From Dipteris shenzhenensis (taxonomy: Eukaryota > Polypodiophyta > Polypodiopsida > Gleicheniales): DNA of 64,000 nt. The DNA is taken from assembly GCA_047967505.1 (NCBI GenBank), contig CM106538.1; one strand, 5' to 3'. This document shows positions 1-10,130 of this stretch, piece by piece. The number at the start of each line of letters is the position of its first letter. Position 1 is the first letter of the stretch. The notes beneath the pieces were generated by a model. The model worked only from the letters and a program-made list of their open reading frames with translations. It was not told the DNA's origin and searched no databases. The position numbers were made by a program, and so were the translations under genes.

Positions 1-948
1 GTGCATGTCATGGCCATCAATAACCAATGTATGTGCAATTACAGCAGAAGAGCATAAAACATCATGTCTGTCACTGTCACTGTCCTCTGCTGCAACATTC
101 ACTGCATCCAAGTCATCTGCCTTGGCCTTGCCCTTGCCTTTGCTTTCACTGCCTGCATCCTTTGTCTCAGCCTTCTTGGCTTTCTGATCCCGTATAAACT
201 TGAAGCACTTAGACTTCACATGTCCCTTCTTGCCACAGTAAAGGCATTCAATATCCTTTTTGCCACGGGACTGACTGCGGGATTTGGACTTGCCAGCAGA
301 TCTCCCCTTCTGCTGAGTCCTACCTCTTTCCTGTACCTGCAAAGCATTGGAAGACTTGCTGCCCATATTATTCTTCCTGCTCATCTCCTCCATAAGGAGA
401 GAGCTCTCCACATCAGCATACATAAGAGTGACATTTGAATTAGACAGGGTGGTCTTGAAAGTGTCCCAACTCTCAGGGAGGGTACACAACAAGAAAGTAG
501 CCTTGAACTCCTCATCAAGGTTCAATCCCTCTGCAATAAGCTGTGTAAAGATGGCATTGAACTCACTCAAGTGTGAGGTCATAGCTGTACCTTCCTTCAT
601 GCGAAGATCGACAAGCTTCTTCAACCAATAAACCTTACTGGCTGAACTCTTTTGGGCATACAACTCTTCTAACCTCTGCCATAGACCATAAGAGGTCTTT
701 TCAGCCTAAACATTGAACACAAGAGAATCACTGAGAGTAAGCATGATAGCAGCCCTAGCGGACAAATCAAGCTCCTCCCACTCATCATCGGACATCCCAG
801 ATGGCTTGACACCCTTCACCCTTATGGGCTTAGAAATCTTCTTTAGCAAAAGTACATTCAAACACTGTTCTGCCCATAATGCATAATTGTGTTCCCCTTC
901 CAATTTCTTTATGTTCAGAATTGAAGATTCACTTCCCCCTGATGCCAT
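1..948 (-). pseudogene. Ty1/copia Gag, 5' part, cut by the left window edge
   Basis: Read leftward from the ATG at 948. The start of the protein has the tryptophan-containing N-terminal region of plant copia Gag proteins (YALWAEQCLNVLL). This is followed by a UBN2-type capsid region (LRMKEGTAMTSHLSEF, then ATFLLCTLPESWD) and a basic stretch. A CCHC zinc knuckle follows at about 205-248 (C-Y-C-G-K-K-G-H-V-K-S-K-C). Gag packages the element RNA in cytoplasmic particles. An in-frame TAG at 706-708, codon 81, breaks the frame; the codon is most simply a former CAG. Protease, integrase and reverse transcriptase would lie off the left edge. The start is chosen because it gives the family N-terminus and sits downstream of a matching PBS and LTR. 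The family call is firm; whether the stop is real or suppressed cannot be told. Confidence 0.85.
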
Positions 949-2424
949 ATCAGATAAGGAAAGTACCTGACTCCCTGTAAGTCAAAAAATGACTAAATAA
1001 AATTCTAATTTCTCAGAAAACCTGCACTATCAAGAGCCAAGAGCACTCACAATAGTGCTGTTTTTACTGTCAAAAAATCTGCAGCAAAACAGAAAATTTT
1101 CCCTCCAGTCATTGTACCTTCTGACACACTGTACCGTGCTCAAATAGGCATAAAACAGTAACTTCAGAATGCTGCAGCTGTTCCACAAGTGCTTTATCAG
1201 TGCATCATCATCTGACAAAGCACAAAACACTCACTGCTGTCCTGGACACTTCTCCCACCTCAGATGAGGTATTGCACTGATTTTATATGCATAAGCCACT
1301 TGTCATACACTGTTTTGTCCACTGAAAAAGGCTCCAAACACCTCAGCCTGTCACAAACCTGCAACAAAGTATGGGACAAATCCCAAACAATCACCCTTCT
1401 GCCAAGGGGATAAAAGGCATCTGAAGTTCTCAAACAGTAACTCAAGTGCTCACAAGCAAAATCTGGGCAAAAGCCCCTTGATTTGACACCTGTACCAAGT
1501 GAAAAACACCCTCAACACTGAGGTAGCATACAAAATACAGCGCTCTCCTGGCACTTTCACCTGACAATGTAATGCATAAACGGCCCTGTGTACACAGTAA
1601 CAACACAGATCCCAACGTACAAGCACTGAAGAGAAAATCTTTTGAGCACTGTCAACGATGGACAATTAGGGACCGAGCAAACTCGATGCGCCCTGGCCAA
1701 GCGTGGCTCAACTGAGATTTTCTAAGTGTTGTACACAAAATGTGACCTGCAAAGAAATGTCACTGAATACACTGCAGAAACAAGACCAATGTGGGCACCC
1801 TGGCTCCACACTGCCTCAAGGCATACACTTCCAGGCAAAAGCCCTTTGAAATTGTCACCCGAAAGCTGAGATTTGCACTCAGCAAAAGCATAAAAGCCCT
1901 CTGTAAAATCAAGGCATTTGACCTTCCCGAAACAAAATAACTGTGCAACCACCACACACTGTGGCACTAGTCACCTCAAGCACAAGGGACACGAGGGTAC
2001 TTGCTGTACCTCAAACACACAGTTTTGAGAACTGAACAAATTCCGGGAATACCTGCGAGGGCACAAATCCCAAAAAAAAATCTGACCTGTACCTCCTGTG
2101 GCAGCGTCCGTACGGCAGCATCCGTACGGTACGGCTGCCTATACGGCGTCCGTACAGTCGGTACGGATGGCCGTACCTGTCCGTACGAAGGGCTGCACGC
2201 AGCCGGTGTTGCGCGCTGCGCGCGCCTGGTAGGCTGCGGCCGCCGGTGCTGTGCGGTGCGCAGCTAGCTGCTGCTGCAGCTGTGGCTGCGTGCGCGCCTG
2301 CTGCGCGTGGCGGCGCCCTAGCTGCTGCTGCTGCTGCTGCCGCTGAGGGTATGATGCCCGAGGGGAGAGGGTAGAGGGAGGGGTAGACCGGAGTGGAGAG
2401 GGAGAGGTAGAGGCTCAGCAGAAG
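949..2424 (-). other. Untranslated leader of the left-edge copia element
   Basis: About 1.5 kb separate the PBS from the gag ATG. Short open frames occur on both strands, but none matches a family. The part nearest the PBS (2095-2340) is GC-rich, with GCTGCTGCT runs and the GTAC cluster listed separately. The part nearest gag (950-2030) has repeated phrases such as CAAAAGCCC and ACAAAGCACAAAAC but no recognisable protein. Leaders of this length are known in plant copia elements and carry packaging and promoter elements. Confidence 0.6.
2107..2188. promoter_or_regulatory. Cluster of CCGTACGG-like motifs in the copia leader
   Basis: Seven GTAC tetramers fall in 82 bases, most within TCCGTACGG or CGGTACGG. 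By chance about 0.3 would be expected. GTAC is the core recognised by plant SBP-box (SPL) transcription factors (consensus TNCGTACAA), so this could be a transcription-factor platform. That role is inference. A similar cluster occurs in the leader of an unrelated gypsy element at 50049-50364. Confidence 0.45.
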
Positions 2425-2436
2425 GCTCTGATACCA
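2425..2436 (-). promoter_or_regulatory. Primer-binding site, initiator Met tRNA
   Basis: The minus strand reads TGGTATCAGAGC, complementary to the 3' end of plant initiator methionine tRNA. It lies two bases inside the LTR end at 2439, which is the expected position and fixes the element's minus orientation. Confidence 0.9.
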
Positions 2437-2438
2437 AT

Positions 2439-2642
2439 TGTGAGGGAAAGAGTGGGGGAGTGGAACGATGAAGACAGAGAGAGAGAGAGGGAGACGCAAG
2501 AAGTGTGGGTGTGTAAAGTGTTGAGCCACACCACAAACTCATAGGTTTTATTAGGATTAGGCTTTCACCCTATGACTGTCTTAAGACAGTCATAGGTGTC
2601 ATAACTTTAACAAAAGGGTGGCAATGTGCCTTTACCCCAACA
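2439..2642 (-). repeat. 5' LTR of the left-edge copia element
   Basis: The segment starts TGTGAGGG and ends CCCCAACA on the plus strand, so it has the TG...CA termini of an LTR. It abuts a PBS. On the minus strand it begins TGTTGGGGTAAAG and ends TTTCCCTCACA. It contains a short GA tract (about 2477-2495) and a 28-bp perfect palindrome. The partner LTR lies outside the window, so the right border rests on the terminal dinucleotide alone. Confidence 0.7.
2569..2596. repeat. 28-bp perfect palindrome inside the copia LTR
   Basis: The bases read CCTATGACTGTCTT followed by their exact reverse complement, with no spacer and no mismatch. It could form a cruciform, a hairpin in the RNA, or a dyad binding site. 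It lies 46 bases from the outer edge of the LTR. Confidence 0.85.
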
Positions 2643-5152
2643 ATGTGTAACTAAGCAGCTAAGGCAAAAGGTCATGCGGGAATGTCATGATCCACCATAT
2701 GCAGGACATCGAGGAGGGTTCTATGTGCTATAGCAAACCCAAGCAGCAGAATCTCTCTCCAGGGATGTTAAATTCTTTCCAATTATTCACAAGCAAATAC
2801 TCATGTATATATAGGTGATAGAGGGCTGGATATCCCCTTGAAGCAGGCCGACTCAGCAGGTAAGGCCAACTGGACAGGGGCAAACTCCCATTCCAGCCCT
2901 GGCCTCAGGACCGGGTCAGGCTAACCATAGACCAGGCCAGCTGACCTGTAACAGGAAGACTGGTCCAACATCAAAAAACGTACCTAAACCCTATGAAATC
3001 CTACAACTAGGTCCAGCCTTTAGCATATAAATAGGCCATTCAATCTACATTGCATAGTATAATTTTCCATATATCACTGGGCTGTTGAAAAGTAAAACAA
3101 CTACCTCTGTAAACGTTTGATAGAAAAATTACAATCTTTTCCTCAGCTCTGTAAAAGTTTGATAAACTCGGTGATGCTCTGATCATCGGCAATACCTTTT
3201 CAAAGGGTTGGTTCAACCACTTGGCGTATTTTGGTCCTTTGCCTCCATCTTATTTCCTGATCTTAACGAAGTTACACATGTTTTGGTAACCGCTGGAATA
3301 ATATGATGAATGATCTAAAATTGAAATAAGCATGTCTTGGTGACGCCTGGAATGATTTAGTGGATTACACCTTAGTGAATTCTAAACTCGCGGATTGCGA
3401 AGGCTTGAATCCGGATTGCAAACATATGAATGAAATGGTCAAGCATTGACTTCACTTTAAGAACACAATAGCTTACGAGAATCTGTTCTTTCCTACTCTG
3501 GACTCTTTGTTATACAACACATCCATTCACTTACATGTTTTATTAGCTGTATGTCTTTTCCACTAAAAAAGTTGCTAAGGTCCAAAACAAAATAAGTTGT
3601 GTCGAAGTCCCTTTTCCGGCTATTTCACACATCATTAAATTGTCGCAACTAAAACCTTCCCTACGCCTGACCATTATGCTTAGATTGCTTGAATAAGGTG
3701 GAGGGGCGGGGGAGAGGGGGTAAGACTGATAAACGAGATAAAGACGCACAATGTCGCAAAATGTTTGCAGGAGACATTTGCTTGGTTTATAAACAGCAAT
3801 TTCAGAGAAAAAGACAGAATATGATGCAAACCTGACTTGAAACTCAGGCAAGGAAGAACCGAGGAAAGAACTCAGGGTATGGATACGGACCCTTGAATTG
3901 GTTGCACGAGTACAAGTATCGTCCGACGATATCTCAAGTGGTCTGCCTTCCCTATCTTTAGAAAAAGTGGAAAATCTGGAAATACAGCCGTCGTGCATCC
4001 ACAAGCAGGTTGTATGCTGGAAGGCGGGAACTAGTGAGTAATCAATCTCTAATTCCTCTACATAAAAACTCGAATTCCTGTACATAATCAATCTCTAATT
4101 CCTGACTCGAACACACACGGAAAACAAGCTCAGAAACCTTTTCAACAAATCGTTGTGAGAGGAAGTGCGAGCGTGCGCAATCAACTGAATAATTGGGCTC
4201 ACAGCCGAGCTAAAACTAATTCAGTATGGCCTACACAATGCAGATAGTTTGTCGCAAATGCGTTTTTGGTACTAAGAATACCGATTGTGAAATTGAAGGT
4301 GGCGCTTCGAGAACAAACAAGTTACTCCCGGGGACTATGACGCGAGAGAGCCCAGGGCAACTCCTGGTATTAGTCCAAAGGTGACGGGCATAGCTTGCGA
4401 GCTGTTGTTGTCGATTGAGCAGGCACGTCGAAGCAGAAGAGATACCACGGCAGAGAGGCAACTTCAAGGCCTTCGAATGTGCCATAAAGAACTATCTAGG
4501 TTGCGATTTCAGTTTGGAAGAGATGGGAAGGCAAAGGTGTGAGGTAGGCATGGAGGCGTTGCTGCATTGTCCACGAGCCTTGGAAGCTCCCATGTCATGT
4601 GTATCGTGGACTCGAGGTCGACTCCGACTCGAGTTCTTTTCGGCTTTACTGCGGGTGTATGCATATGCGATCGTCGAGTATGGCTCTTTTTGTCTAAGGG
4701 CAAAGATTTGGGCAACAAACTATTCCTATCTACCTCTAGAGTTGCAATTCATAAACAATTTTTGGAAATGGTCAAGTCTTCCAGGCAAACATTTGTTATA
4801 ATGAAGCAAGATATACATAACTAGATTCGGGCAGGTAGCTATATTGAGCTAGGATATGTATAAATGAATTTAGTGCTATTTCCTAGAAATTTTTAAATAA
4901 TATTTTCCATTTTGACTTAATTTATAAAGTGAATTTATAACATAGATTTATGTAAACTTGGAATTTGAGTAGGTCAAGTTCTCCATGACACTTGGATGAC
5001 CGCAATATGTATTTATATGATGCATTATAGAAACACAATTTTCACGAAGGTATTTATGGCGCATAGATAGGGGAGAGGAGTCAATGAAATGCACAGATTC
5101 GATTCTTTGAATGGTAAGATATTTGTAAGCATGACAATACTACCTCTGTTGG
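2643..5152. other. Unassigned region, possible host exon material
   Basis: No protein family is recognised. The longest frame is 3543-4091 on the minus strand (182 codons, no visible motif). Overlapping frames at 4231-4485 (minus) and 4415-4801 (plus) compete with each other. One minus frame starting at 4485 begins with an Arg/Ser-rich, acid-poor stretch like a mitochondrial presequence, but it has no matching body. Roughly 3850-4720 keeps many CG dinucleotides, unlike the transposon remnants around it, which hints at an unmethylated genic piece. Around 3265-3365 a phrase of about 40 bases (CATGTTTTGGTAACCGCTGG and CATGTCTTGGTGACGCCTGG) is repeated. Confidence 0.4.
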
Positions 5153-5818
5153 AGATGTTGGCTTTGAAAGATGCCACGTGCTACTAAGGATATTATGGAA
5201 GAGGTAGTAGAGTAGGAATTGGCTGATATTAGACAGCCCAAAAGAGCACCTAAATGGCTCTTTGACACTTTAAAAGACAACAAACTTGATGCTCCTTTGC
5301 AGGCCCGTACGAGAGCTGCAGCCAAAAGAGTTTTGGCAAACTCGGTTGCTCATGCATTGATTGCTACAGCATGTGATGAGGAGCCTGTTTGTCACAGAGA
5401 TGCCTTCTCAAATGAATTGTATGACAGCCATGCAGGATGAATTGGACTCCATTCATGCAAACAAAACATGGGAGTTATGTGACTTGCCTACAGGCAAACA
5501 TGCAGTAGGGACTAAGTGGGTCTACAAGGTGAGAAGAAAAGCTGATGGTTCAGTTGGCAGGTACAAAGCCTGTCTTGTGGCCAAAGGCTATGCTCAGAAA
5601 GAGGGCAAGCCTTGACCTCCTCCAAATTATTATTGCATTAGAGATCAGATGGAGTATTTTTACAATTTTTGTACAAGGTGAGAAGAAAAGCTGATGGTTC
5701 AGTTGGCAGGTACAAAGCCCGTCTTGTGGCCAAAGGCTATGCTCAGAAAGAGGGCAAGCCTTGACCTCCTCCAAATTATTATTGCATTAGAGATCAGATG
5801 GAGTATTTTTACAATTTT
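5153..5818 (+). pseudogene. Upstream tandem copy of the copia deletion derivative (RT N-terminal scrap)
   Basis: This is the 3' end of an internal region nearly identical to 9301-9791. It encodes ELADIRQPKRAPKWLFDTL, then the first RT block (TKWVYKVRRKADGSVGRYKA, LVAKGYAQKEG). At that point the coding sequence breaks off into 3' non-coding sequence instead of running into the RT palm. It therefore carries the same internal deletion as the downstream copy. TAG replaces the glutamate codon in EEVVE-ELAD, and a 2-base loss near 5420 shifts the frame in the word that reads NELWMTAM in the sister copy. It has no 5' half and is not functional. Confidence 0.8.
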
Positions 5819-5820
5819 TG
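5523..5820 (+). repeat. Two tandem copies of a 149-bp unit
   Basis: 5523-5671 and 5672-5820 both begin TACAAGGTGAGAAG and end at TTACAATTTTTG, with only a few differences (for example TGT/CGT at the second arginine codon of RYKA). The junction has TACAA microhomology, which suggests slippage or unequal exchange inside the copia remnant. Confidence 0.85.
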
Positions 5821-5970
5821 TGGGACAAGTAGGGAGTTCAACATGCTCCAAAACTTGGACCAGTTAATGTAGTCTTTGTACTTTTCAACACACTTAGTTA
5901 TTCTACTACAGCAGCATGTTTTGCTTCTTGCCTCCATCTCCTTTGCTTCCGTTGTCCACTCCACCCAACA
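5819..5970 (+). repeat. LTR shared by two tandem copia copies
   Basis: The segment runs from TGTGGGACAAG to CCACCCAACA. The ends are imperfect inverted repeats of each other (TGTGGG against TGTTGGG). It is directly followed by a PBS, so it is the 5' LTR of the downstream copy, and it is preceded by the 3' internal sequence of an upstream copy, so it also serves as that copy's 3' LTR. The left border is less secure because no clear polypurine tract precedes it; an alternative start near 5762 cannot be excluded. Confidence 0.65.
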
Positions 5971-5971
5971 A

Positions 5972-5983
5972 TGGTATCAGAGC
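5972..5983 (+). promoter_or_regulatory. Primer-binding site, initiator Met tRNA
   Basis: TGGTATCAGAGC begins one base after the LTR terminus CAACA. It gives the plus orientation of this copia element. Confidence 0.9.
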
Positions 5984-6832
5984 AGGCTTTGCCTTGGTTC
6001 CTGGTCTTCCCCCACTTGCAAGCTTCCCGTGGATCTATCATTTGCTGGTTGTCTACTTCTAGAACTATTTTTCAGCAGGTTGCCTATCTTTTTGGCCATC
6101 TGGAGCACTCTCGTGGATTTTTGTCGCGAAAGATTGCATCTACCTACTGCATTGAGCTAGGCGACTACACTTCAGGGCAAATTTGAGCTGGGCGACACTT
6201 CTCCTCGATGTTCTTTCCTTGGGCAACTTGTTTTATGGCTTCTTGGACAGCAACTTTCTCTCTTCCTGAGTCATTGGTTTGCTTCCTGGAGCTGGACTAC
6301 ACATTCAAATCTGAGATTTAATGCTGCGGCAACTGTATTTTGCTGTATTTAGTTCATTTCCACTTGGATTTGTGCCCGAGACACTCAGATCTTGCACGAG
6401 AGTCCTCCCTTTTGCTAGATGAATTGATTTTGGTGGCATCTGGTGTGATATTCAGTCACTATTTGCTGATTTTCAGTCAGTATTGATTGCTACATATAGG
6501 CTGCGTGCTTGTCATTGACTTTTCTCAGCTTCTGGGCTGATATTGGTCATTCTTTGGTGGACATTTGCTGTCTTTCTTCCACAGGCTCACCTGGTAAGCT
6601 TCTGTTCTTTCTGTTGCACAGTTGGCAAGGCCCTTGTGCCTTTGGACTTGGCTTTTGATGTACCATTTAACAGTGGACAACAGTACACTTTGGTAGTGAT
6701 CTTGTTCAGTTGAGTTTGTGCTTTGAAAAAGCCTTGAGGCTTACGCATTCAATCACCGATATTTGCAGTTGAGAGCTTGAGGCTCTTGTTCTTTGCCTTT
6801 GTCATTCTTGGATTTGTGCATCTACTTGCATA
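5984..6832 (+). other. Untranslated leader of the plus-strand copia element
   Basis: About 850 bases of T-rich sequence between the PBS and the gag ATG. No protein family is seen. It ends with CTTGCATAATGGCTGG at the gag start. Confidence 0.7.
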
Positions 6833-7798
6833 ATGGCTGGTGGCAAAGATGATTTCTTTGGGGCCTTCAATGCTGATGACAAGCTTGATGGGGTTAACTA
6901 CCCTATGTGGTCATTCATGATGAAGCATGTTTTGGTGGCCAAGAATTTGTGGAACATAGTGAATGGCAATGAGCCTACTGTCAGGCAGGCTACACCTTCT
7001 TCTAGTGATGTTACATCCACTGGTTCTTCCCGTGATGCCTTTATTCCTCCTACTCAGAAGATGATACAGTGGGATGGCCGCGATGCTAAGGCACATGCAT
7101 TGATTGCTCTGTCTATCAAGAAGAGTATTTTCCCTCATAGCAGATCATGCACTACTGCTAAGGAGTCTTGGGATAAGCTTGCCTCTTTGTATTAGGTACG
7201 CAATGAGGCCCGTGTTGCCTGTCTCCACAAGCAATTGAAGGATACTCATATGAATGAGGGTGATAACATGGATACATATCTTACAGCTATCCAAGATTTA
7301 AAGGAGCAATTGGCTAATATTGATGAGGACATCCTTGACTCACAGATTGTATCAGGCACATTGGATGGGTTGCCTGACTCTTACCAAGATTTTGCTACTA
7401 CCTTGAGGTTGGTTGCCATGGGCAAAGCCAACTACTATTCCTTTGCTTAGTTGGTTGCACTTCTATTGTAGGAGGAGCAGAGCCGTGTGAATCAGAATAC
7501 CAGTATGCACTCAAATCAGGCATTTGCAGGCAATGACAGGAATAAGGGGAAATTTCAAAAAGTTGCCCCTAAAAATACAGCAAATAATCAGCCTTTTTCT
7601 TCATCCTCTCAGGGTGGTCAGAAGAAGAAAAAAAAAAAACGTGCAATTATTGCAGGAAGCCGGGCCATGAAATTGCTGAACGTAGGAAGAGGATTGCTTT
7701 TGAAAAGAAGAAGAAAGATGCTGGACTTTCAGTCACAACTACCTCTGGCACTGATGCAAACACACATGATCATGCTAATTTTGCCAGAGAGCAGTCTT
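6833..7798 (+). pseudogene. Ty1/copia Gag, decayed
   Basis: Starts MAGGKDDFFGAF with the copia Gag N-terminal signature (KLDGVNYPMWSFMMKHVL), followed by a UBN2-like region (WDKLASLY, VSGTLDGLPDSYQDF). A CCHC knuckle lies near 7644-7690 as C-N-Y-C-R-K-P-G-H-E-I-A-E-R. The fourth zinc ligand is arginine (CGT) where the family has cysteine. Stops interrupt the frame at YxVRNEAR, FAxLVALLLxEEQ and REQSxGF; all are TAG where related proteins have glutamine or a similar codon, so they look like CAG to TAG changes. An A-run at 7622-7639 shifts the frame just before the knuckle. The gene is dead, but the family assignment is clear. Confidence 0.88.
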
Positions 7799-9149
7799 AG
7801 GGCTTCATTGTCCAATGTTATTACAATCCTTTAGTGCATGATACAGGTTCAGATGCTTGTATGGCAGCTTCAGCTTCTACATGGTTCTTTGACAGTGGTG
7901 CTTCTAAGCACATTACCTCCTGTAAAACTTTGTTTACTTCTCTTGCTGATGCCCCAAAGGGGGGTTCCGTGACATTTGCCAACAATGCATCATATGTGGT
8001 TAAGGGCATTGGGCAATTGGTTGTTACATCAGTTGCAGGCAATGTTGTCACTTTGGAGAATGTCTTGTATGTGCCAGGCATACAAAAAAATCTGATTTCT
8101 ATTTCAGCCATAGCTACATGTGGATCTCAGATTGTCTTTGATGGGCATACGTGTGCAGTCTATGACTTGAGTCATGCCGATGCTATTGTATTAACTGGTA
8201 CTCTTCAAGGGGGCTTGTACAGCCTGGATGCATATGATAGATGCAGTGACTGTTCAGCTCATGATGCTCATGCAGTTGATGCAGATGTTTTGCCTAACAC
8301 TTATTTGTGGCATGAGAGGTTTGGGCATCTCAACTTTAATGCTTTGGGAAGGTTGCCTACAATGGTTGAGGATATGCCACAGATGCAGATGCCTCATAAG
8401 CATGTCTATGAAGCTTGCTTGCTTGGCAAGATGCACCGCTATGCCATACCTAAAGATGGTAGAGTTGGGGCATCACACAAGCTGTTCCTGATTCACAGTG
8501 ATGTGTGTGGTCCCATGCGGGCTGCTTCAGTTGGAGGCTTCTATCATTTTGTGACATTCATTGACGACTTTACCAGGTACACTTGGATCTTTGCATTGAA
8601 GTCCAAGTCAGAGGTGTTTACCTGCTTCAAGCATTTCATTGCCTTGGCTAAAAATGATTCAGGCTTGAAGATTGCTCACATGAGATCAAACAGAGGTGGT
8701 GAATATATGTCAAAGGAATTTAATGATTACATGGCAGCCCATGGTATTCATCATGAGTGTACAGTGCCTTACACTCCTCAGCAGAATGGAGTTGCTGAGT
8801 GAAAGAATAAGGCCATTATGGAAATGGCTAGGTGTATGCTTAAGGGAAATAATTTGCCCAATATGTTTTGGTTGGATGCAGTGATGTAAGCCAATTATGT
8901 TCTCAACGGGAGCCCCACCAAAGCATTGAAAACAATCACACTCTATGAGGCTTGGAAAGGACACAAGCCAACCATTTCTCATATGTATACTTTTGGGTGT
9001 TTGGCCTATGCACATGTATATTTTTGGGATACAGTGCAGAGAGTAAGGGCTGTAGGATTTATGAGCCTTCCAATAGGAGGGTGATTGTCAATAGAGATGT
9101 CATCTTTGATGAGACATCTTCCATGCCCTTGCGCGACTGCAAAATGTAG
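7799..9149 (+). pseudogene. Ty1/copia protease and integrase, decayed
   Basis: Protease: WFFDSGASKHIT with the catalytic DSG triad. GAG-pre-integrase: LWHERFGHLNFNALGRL. Integrase core: the first Asp is kept (HSDVCGPM). The second is lost, as RSNRGGEY replaces RSD(N/R)GGEY (codon AAC). The third motif TPQQNGVAE keeps Glu but is followed by TGA at the arginine codon (CGA to TGA). A further TAA follows at 8887. After 8990 the frame changes, giving IFLGYSAESKGCRIYEPSNR, the copia post-integrase motif (FLGYS...KGYR.Y). The longest intact stretch is 7834-8802. Without the second Asp this integrase could not join DNA ends even if read through. Confidence 0.88.
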
Positions 9150-9287
9150 TCTACACTTGGTATCTCAGATATTTTGATAGTCTTGTGCCATTGCTTGGAT
9201 CTGATGCCTCAGATGATGCACCACATGGTTATGCTCCTCCACCTATTGCTCATTTATAGCTTGCTACACAATCCGGACAGCCACATG

Positions 9288-9791
9288 TTTTGACACAGAT
9301 GCCACGTGCTACTGAGGACATTGTGGAAGAGGCAGTAGAGCAGGAATTGGCTGATATTAGACAGCCCAAAAGAGCACCTAAATGGCTCTTTGACACTCTA
9401 AAGGACAACAAACTTGATGCTCCTTTGTAGGCCCGCTGCAGCCAAAAGAGTTTTGGCAAACTCGATTGCTCATGCATTGATTGCTACAACATGTGATGAG
9501 GAGCCTGTTTGTCACAGAGATGCCTTCTCAAATGAATTGTGGATGACAGCCATGCATGATGAATTGGACTCCATTTATGCAAACAAAACATGGGAGTTAT
9601 GTGACTTGCCTACAAGCAAACATGCAGTAGGGACTAAGTGGGTCTACAAGGTGAGAAGAAAAGCTGATGGTTCAGTTGGCAGGTACAAAGCCCGTCTTGT
9701 GGCCAAAGGCTATGCTAAGAAAGAGGGCAAGCCTTGACCTCCTCCAAATTATTATTGCGTTAGAGATCAAATGGAGTATTTTTACAATTTT
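9288..9791 (+). pseudogene. Copia RT N-terminal scrap with the palm and RNase H deleted
   Basis: Encodes the linker ELADIRQPKRAPKWLF and the first RT block ending LVAKGYAKKEG. The YVDD palm and RNase H are absent; 3' non-coding DNA follows directly, exactly as in the 5153-5818 copy. TAG at 9428-9430 stands where the sister copy has CAG, and eight bases (tacgagag in the sister) are missing just after, shifting the frame. A shared deletion in both copies shows they descend from one deletion derivative rather than losing the RT separately. Confidence 0.82.
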
Positions 9792-9841
9792 TGTGGGACA
9801 AGTAGGGAGTTTAACATGCTCCAAAACTTGGACCAGTTAAT
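9792..9841 (+). repeat. Truncated 3' LTR of the plus-strand copia element
   Basis: The first 50 bases match 5819-5868 with a single difference (TTCAACATG/TTTAACATG). Homology stops abruptly at GACCAGTTAAT. No target-site duplication can be read because the end is lost. Confidence 0.75.
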
Positions 9842-9996
9842 CCTTTAGATTTAGCACTTTCTTGCAAAGATCTAGAGGTTAGCCCATTTGCCTGTGAGGA
9901 CTCGTCACCACCCAACCCGATCAAACTAAAAGCAAGGGCAGCCAACACAGCTAGACTAATAGCAGGGGCAGATGTGCATCAACAAGCAAAGGAAGT

Positions 9997-10130
9997 CATT
10001 GTCCATGGGAATGGAGTAGTAGAGGATTGTCTAGGGGAAGGAGCTCGTTGTCGAGCGGAATGGAGTAGTAAAGGATTGTGCAAGGGAAGGAGCTCATTGT
10101 CCAAGGTAATGGAGTAGTAGAGGATTGTTC
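9997..10130 (+). repeat. 49-bp tandem repeat, 2.7 copies
   Basis: Units start at 9997, 10046 and 10095, each with ATTGTCCA or a variant, then GGAATGGAGTAGTAGAGGA and GGGAAGGAGCT. The exact 49-base spacing is kept, with a few substitutions per unit. Confidence 0.85.

Noticed and set aside
2011-2529. 172-codon minus-strand frame in the copia leader
   Set aside because: It is Ser/Pro/Leu/Ala low complexity, crosses LTR and PBS, and is explained by the CT tract and the GC-rich cluster.
9997-10130. CRISPR-like array
   Set aside because: The 49-base units are contiguous tandem repeats without unique spacers, in plant nuclear DNA.
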